A program made the position numbers and the translations under genes. A DNA stretch of 64,000 nt from Cognatiluteimonas sedimenti (GTDB lineage Bacteria > Pseudomonadota > Gammaproteobacteria > Xanthomonadales > Xanthomonadaceae): the NCBI RefSeq assembly GCF_022808325.1, contig NZ_JALGCL010000001.1, forward strand, positions 1,072,554-1,136,553, given 5' to 3'. Below are positions 60,215 to 64,000 of this stretch, in pieces. The notes beneath the pieces are model-generated. The model saw only the letters and a program-made list of their open reading frames with translations. It had not been told where the DNA came from and searched no databases. How positions within the stretch are numbered: position 1 is the first letter of the stretch; every line of letters begins with the position of its first letter.

Positions 60215-60859
60215 ATGAGCCTGCGTTCCTGGTTGGTCCTCGCCCTGGCCGTGGCCGCGATCGGCTGGTGGTTCTCGCCGCTGTCGCCGCACGCGCCCGC
60301 GGTCGCGGCGCTGGCGCCCGGCGTCGATCCGCGCTGCCCGCCACCGCCGCGCGTCGCCAGCGGCAAGCCGCCCCTGCAGAGCGCGGTGCCTGCGACGCTG
60401 CAGCCGTTCCGGTTGGCGGCCGCGCAACTGCAGCCTCTGGCGGGCTTCAGCGTCGAGGCGCGGGTGCTGTCGCGCAAGGACTACCGACGCGGTCGCGAGG
60501 CGCAATTGTCGCCAACCGACCTGGCGCTGGGCTGGGGCGCGATGGCGGCCCGGGGCATGGCCGAGCGCTTGGACGTCAGCCAGTCCGGGCGCTGGTACCG
60601 CTACCGGTGGAGCGGCGAAGCGCCGTTGCCGCCACGCGAGATCGCGCGCTCCAGCGCCAACATGCACCTGATCCCCGCCGACGCCGCCACCGCGGCCGCA
60701 TTGCGCGACGTGCGCGCCGGCGAGCGCGTGCGCATCGACGGCTGGCTGGTCGAGGCCGATGCACCGGACGGCTGGCGTTGGCGCAGTTCGCTCAGCCGCG
60801 ACGACACCGGCGCGGGCGCCTGCGAACTGGTCTACGTGTGCGCGATCAGCCGCGAATAG
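60215..60859 (+). CDS. Conserved exported hypothetical protein
   Basis: The 214-residue protein has an N-terminal signal anchor or signal peptide (LVLALAVAAIGWWF, residues 7-20). The globular domain has distinctive motifs: SRKDYRRGREAQLSPTDLAL followed by GWGAM, RWYRYRW, EIARSSANMHLIPAD (about residues 142-156) and VRIDGWLVEAD. Proteins with this pattern occur in many proteobacteria without assigned function. It lies at the end of the rubrerythrin gene set. Confidence 0.75.
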   Translation: MSLRSWLVLALAVAAIGWWFSPLSPHAPAVAALAPGVDPRCPPPPRVASGKPPLQSAVPATLQPFRLAAAQLQPLAGFSVEARVLSRKDYRRGREAQLSPTDLALGWGAMAARGMAERLDVSQSGRWYRYRWSGEAPLPPREIARSSANMHLIPADAATAAALRDVRAGERVRIDGWLVEADAPDGWRWRSSLSRDDTGAGACELVYVCAISRE

Positions 60860-60907
60860 CGGATGCGCGACGACGGCATGGCTCGCAGTGCGCGGCCGGC
60901 GATCCGC

Positions 60908-63100
60908 TCAAGTGAACACCGCGGGCGCCACGTGCACGCAGTTCCGGCCGCCGCGCTTGGCCGCGTACAACGCCTTGTCGGCGCGTTCGATCGCCGCCGC
61001 CGGGGTGCTCTCGCGCTCCAGCCGGGTAGCGACGCCGATGCTGACCGTGATCCGCTCATTGCGGCCTTCGTATTCGACCACGCTGCGCTCGACCGCTGCG
61101 CGCAGCCGCTCGCCCATCTCCCGTGCATCGGCGCCGGCCCGGCCGGGCAGCAGCGCGACGAATTCCTCGCCGCCATAACGGCCCAGCAGGTCGCCTTCCT
61201 CGAGCGCGCCGCGCAGCGCCGCGGCGACCTCGCGCAGGCAATGGTCGCCGCCGGCATGCCCGAGCCGGTCGTTGATCGACTTGAAATGGTCGATGTCGAT
61301 GAACAGCAGCGACAACGATTGCTGCCGGCGGCTGGCGTCGAGGAAGGTGCGCGACAGCCACTGGTCGATGCTGCGGCGGTTGAAGGTGCCGGTCAGGGCG
61401 TCGAGCTCGGCCGAACGCCGCAACTGGTAGGCGGCCAGCGCTTCGTCGGCATGCAGCGCGGCCAGCCGCGCGAATTCACCGGCCAGCGCAATCTCCTCGG
61501 TGCTGAAACCGTCGCTGCCTTCCCGCTGCAGCACCAGCAGGCCCCAACCCGGCGAGCGGATCGGCAACGGCACCAACGCCTCGGTGGCCTCGGTGGCGGC
61601 ATGCGCCAGTGGCTGTTGCATCGGCACGCCATTGGAGGCCATGCGCTTGAGCGCCAGGGCTCGCGCGGCGATGTCGTCGGCGATCCGCTGCTTGCGCTCC
61701 ACCGGTTCCACCACCAGCAGGTCGTGGCCGTGATAGCCGTAGGCGACAACCGCTGCCGTGGCCGAAGGCACCTGCGGCACCAGGTGTTCGAGCAGCAGGC
61801 GCGCGGCTGTCCACTCGAGGTCCGCCGTGGGCTGGTTGCGCAGCCGCGCCTGCAACGCGAGGGTGAGCGCGTTTCGCGCCGCCTCGCGGCCCATGCGGCG
61901 CTCGCTGTCGACGCGCGCGAGCCGGTCGCGGTCGCGCTGGTCGCGGTACTCGCCGATGTGGCTGAACAGGCTCAGCGACATGGTCGCCAGCAGCACCACC
62001 ACCGCGACCTGATAGCCGTAGCGCGTCCACAGCGTATCGGCGAGCCATCCGCGCACCATCGCCTCGTTGGCCAGCCCTGCGCCGATGGCCAGGAATGCCA
62101 GCACCAGGATCGGCCAGGCCATGGCGACCCGCCGGCGCACCGCATCGCCCAGGACCACGAGCGCACCGAACCCGGCGCCGATCCAGCCCAGCATCGCCAG
62201 TGCCTGCATCCACGGCCGCAGCGGCGGCAGGTCGAGCAGGCAGGTGGCCGCCAGCAGCACCAGCGCGACCGAATACCCTTCGAACCAGCGCGCCGCGGGG
62301 GCGCCGCCTTCGCGCAGGCTGGCGTAGCGCAGCAGCAACTGCATCACGCTCGCGGAAAACAGCGACAGCAGCGCCCAGATTGCCTGGCCGCGCCAGGCCG
62401 CCAGCAGCGAGAAGCCAGGCAACTGGAACAGATGGCCGTTGAACGCCGCCAGCAGCAGCAGGCCGACCGCCGCGCACACGAACGCAGCCACGAACGAACG
62501 CTCGCGCGTCACCGCGTACAGCACCAGCACGATCAGCGCCAGCATGAACAGTCCTGCATAGGCACCGGCGTTGAGCGCGACCGCCATGCGGGCACCGGCA
62601 AGCGCATCGGATTCGCGCAGCAGCCGTGGCCACAGCGCGCTGCGCACCGCGCCACGCGCGTGCAGCTCCAGGGTTACGGGCCCCTGCCAGTCGGCGGGCA
62701 ACGGGAACGTGAATCCCGCCGGCAAGGCCGGCTGCTCCGCATCCGGATGGAAGAAGTCGTAGTGGATGCTGCGCCACGGCGCGCCGGCACCGTCGCTACC
62801 CTGCAACCAGATCGCATCCAGCGGATCGCGGCCAAGCCAGATGATCCAGCGCGCGCGTTCCGGGTCCGGTGGCGGCAGGATGAAATCCAGTCGCGCGACG
62901 ACCTCGTGCTCGGCCCCACCCGGCAGCAGCAGGACTTCGCCGCGATGCGCGCCGGCCTTGCCGGCGAGGGGCTGGATGCGGATCGACGCATGTTGCACTT
63001 CGCCGCGGATGGCACCGACCACGCCCGCGGCGAACAGGGCAAGCAACAGCAGCAGCCCCGCCGCGAAAAAACCGTCCCGTGGGCTGTGCTGTGGCTGCAT
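60908..63100 (-). CDS. Membrane diguanylate cyclase (GGDEF)
   Basis: The 730-residue protein has an N-terminal anchor, a periplasmic beta domain (about residues 30-170), seven membrane segments (about 175-380, 7TMR-DISM-like), a GAF-like region (about 420-560) and a C-terminal GGDEF domain with GGEEF at 643-647. The active-site sequence predicts c-di-GMP synthesis. The allosteric I-site RxxD is replaced by EEGD, so product inhibition may be weak. It follows the short DUF2007 gene by 6 bases. Confidence 0.9.
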   Translation of the reverse strand: MQPQHSPRDGFFAAGLLLLLALFAAGVVGAIRGEVQHASIRIQPLAGKAGAHRGEVLLLPGGAEHEVVARLDFILPPPDPERARWIIWLGRDPLDAIWLQGSDGAGAPWRSIHYDFFHPDAEQPALPAGFTFPLPADWQGPVTLELHARGAVRSALWPRLLRESDALAGARMAVALNAGAYAGLFMLALIVLVLYAVTRERSFVAAFVCAAVGLLLLAAFNGHLFQLPGFSLLAAWRGQAIWALLSLFSASVMQLLLRYASLREGGAPAARWFEGYSVALVLLAATCLLDLPPLRPWMQALAMLGWIGAGFGALVVLGDAVRRRVAMAWPILVLAFLAIGAGLANEAMVRGWLADTLWTRYGYQVAVVVLLATMSLSLFSHIGEYRDQRDRDRLARVDSERRMGREAARNALTLALQARLRNQPTADLEWTAARLLLEHLVPQVPSATAAVVAYGYHGHDLLVVEPVERKQRIADDIAARALALKRMASNGVPMQQPLAHAATEATEALVPLPIRSPGWGLLVLQREGSDGFSTEEIALAGEFARLAALHADEALAAYQLRRSAELDALTGTFNRRSIDQWLSRTFLDASRRQQSLSLLFIDIDHFKSINDRLGHAGGDHCLREVAAALRGALEEGDLLGRYGGEEFVALLPGRAGADAREMGERLRAAVERSVVEYEGRNERITVSIGVATRLERESTPAAAIERADKALYAAKRGGRNCVHVAPAVFT

Positions 63101-63106
63101 CCGTGG

Positions 63107-63250
63107 TCAGGCCGGCACGGCGCCAGCGAGCGCAATGGGCCCGGCGCGGCCGGCATCGCCGCGGACCAACACGGGGATGCCGGCGTCTTCCAGCGCGTGC
63201 CGCACCAGGCAGGCGTCGATCAGGTTCCACGCTTCATAGACCACCCGCAT
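63107..63250 (-). CDS. DUF2007-like protein, shortened
   Basis: The 47-residue product starts [20 protein letters not shown] and continues [14 protein letters not shown], the typical first half of DUF2007 (signal-transducing PII-like small domain). It stops after [11 protein letters not shown], whereas full-length family members usually have about 65-100 residues. It ends 6 bases before the GGDEF gene, so a deletion may have joined the two. It may be a decayed remnant. Confidence 0.6.
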   Translation of the reverse strand: MRVVYEAWNLIDACLVRHALEDAGIPVLVRGDAGRAGPIALAGAVPA

Positions 63251-63375
63251 CGGCCAGCCCCCCCGGGCACCAAACAAGCAACTTCCATGCCACCAACGCA
63301 GAGCAGCGGCGCGCGCGGCCACCCGGGCGCGGGTGCTCGGCTACACTGCCGACTGCCCTTCCCCGGTCCGTCGTC

Positions 63376-64000
<625 letters not shown>

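Overview
The window is a GC-rich (about two-thirds G+C by eye), densely coding chromosomal segment with no plasmid, phage or CRISPR signature. Gene order (tRNA-Tyr-Gly-Thr-tuf-tRNA-Trp-secE-nusG-rplKAJL-rpoBC-rpsL; hemA/TPR/lolB/ispE/tRNA-Gln/prs/rplY/pth/ychF), REP-type palindromes around GGAGCGGCTT, and a CRP/Clp-like operator in front of a secreted protease all point to a gammaproteobacterium of the Xanthomonadaceae/Lysobacteraceae (Lysobacter, Luteimonas or a relative). The genus is an inference.

Left third (1-21.5 kb, almost all minus strand): the transcription/translation core. It contains the start of rpsL, then rpoC, rpoB, rplL, rplJ, rplA, rplK, nusG, secE, tRNA-Trp, tuf and three tRNAs (Thr, Gly, Tyr). 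Structured spacers are visible at rplK, rplJ (L10-leader signature) and rplL-rpoB. Next come ychF, pth, rplY and prs, then tRNA-Gln, whose 5' end is shared with the 3' end of ispE, then lolB and a secreted TPR protein. The last three are translationally coupled by 4-base overlaps.

Middle (21.6-45.6 kb): hemA and prfA, small enzymes (GNAT, MoaB-like, an HTH protein coupled to PPK2), acylphosphatase, a TlpA-like lipoprotein, YihY, a WrbA-like flavoprotein, a one-domain asparaginase, DUF488, and a secreted M4 metalloprotease with two duplicated PPC domains and a P domain. Then SufT and the proton-translocating transhydrogenase genes. The pnt genes are unusual: pntAa is separated from pntAb-pntB by about 2.4 kb carrying, on the opposite strand, an ECF-type sigma factor, a one-TM putative anti-sigma protein, a DUF3106 protein and an exported protein built from eleven 11-residue repeats. 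DUF1631, nitroreductase, 5'-3' exonuclease, Nudix and proline iminopeptidase genes follow.

Right part (45.6-64 kb): prmC, a secreted M1 aminopeptidase and a large Lhr helicase that appears to carry an in-frame palindromic repeat and to end inside a REP element. Then comes a peroxide-defence block (ahpD, ahpC, a divergent oxyR with an ATAG-N7-CTAT box, rnk, rubrerythrin, an Hdr/GlpC-like Fe-S protein, DUF3501), a conserved exported protein, a membrane diguanylate cyclase preceded by a shortened DUF2007 gene, and the 5' part of glnS running off the end.

The most unusual items are the sigma-factor/hendecad-repeat cassette between the pnt genes, the ispE/tRNA-Gln overlap, the two composite REP elements that supply stop codons to lhr and prmC, and the repeat domesticated inside lhr. 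No wholly new multi-gene defence or biosynthetic system was recognised; the sigma/repeat-protein cassette is the best candidate for undescribed biology.
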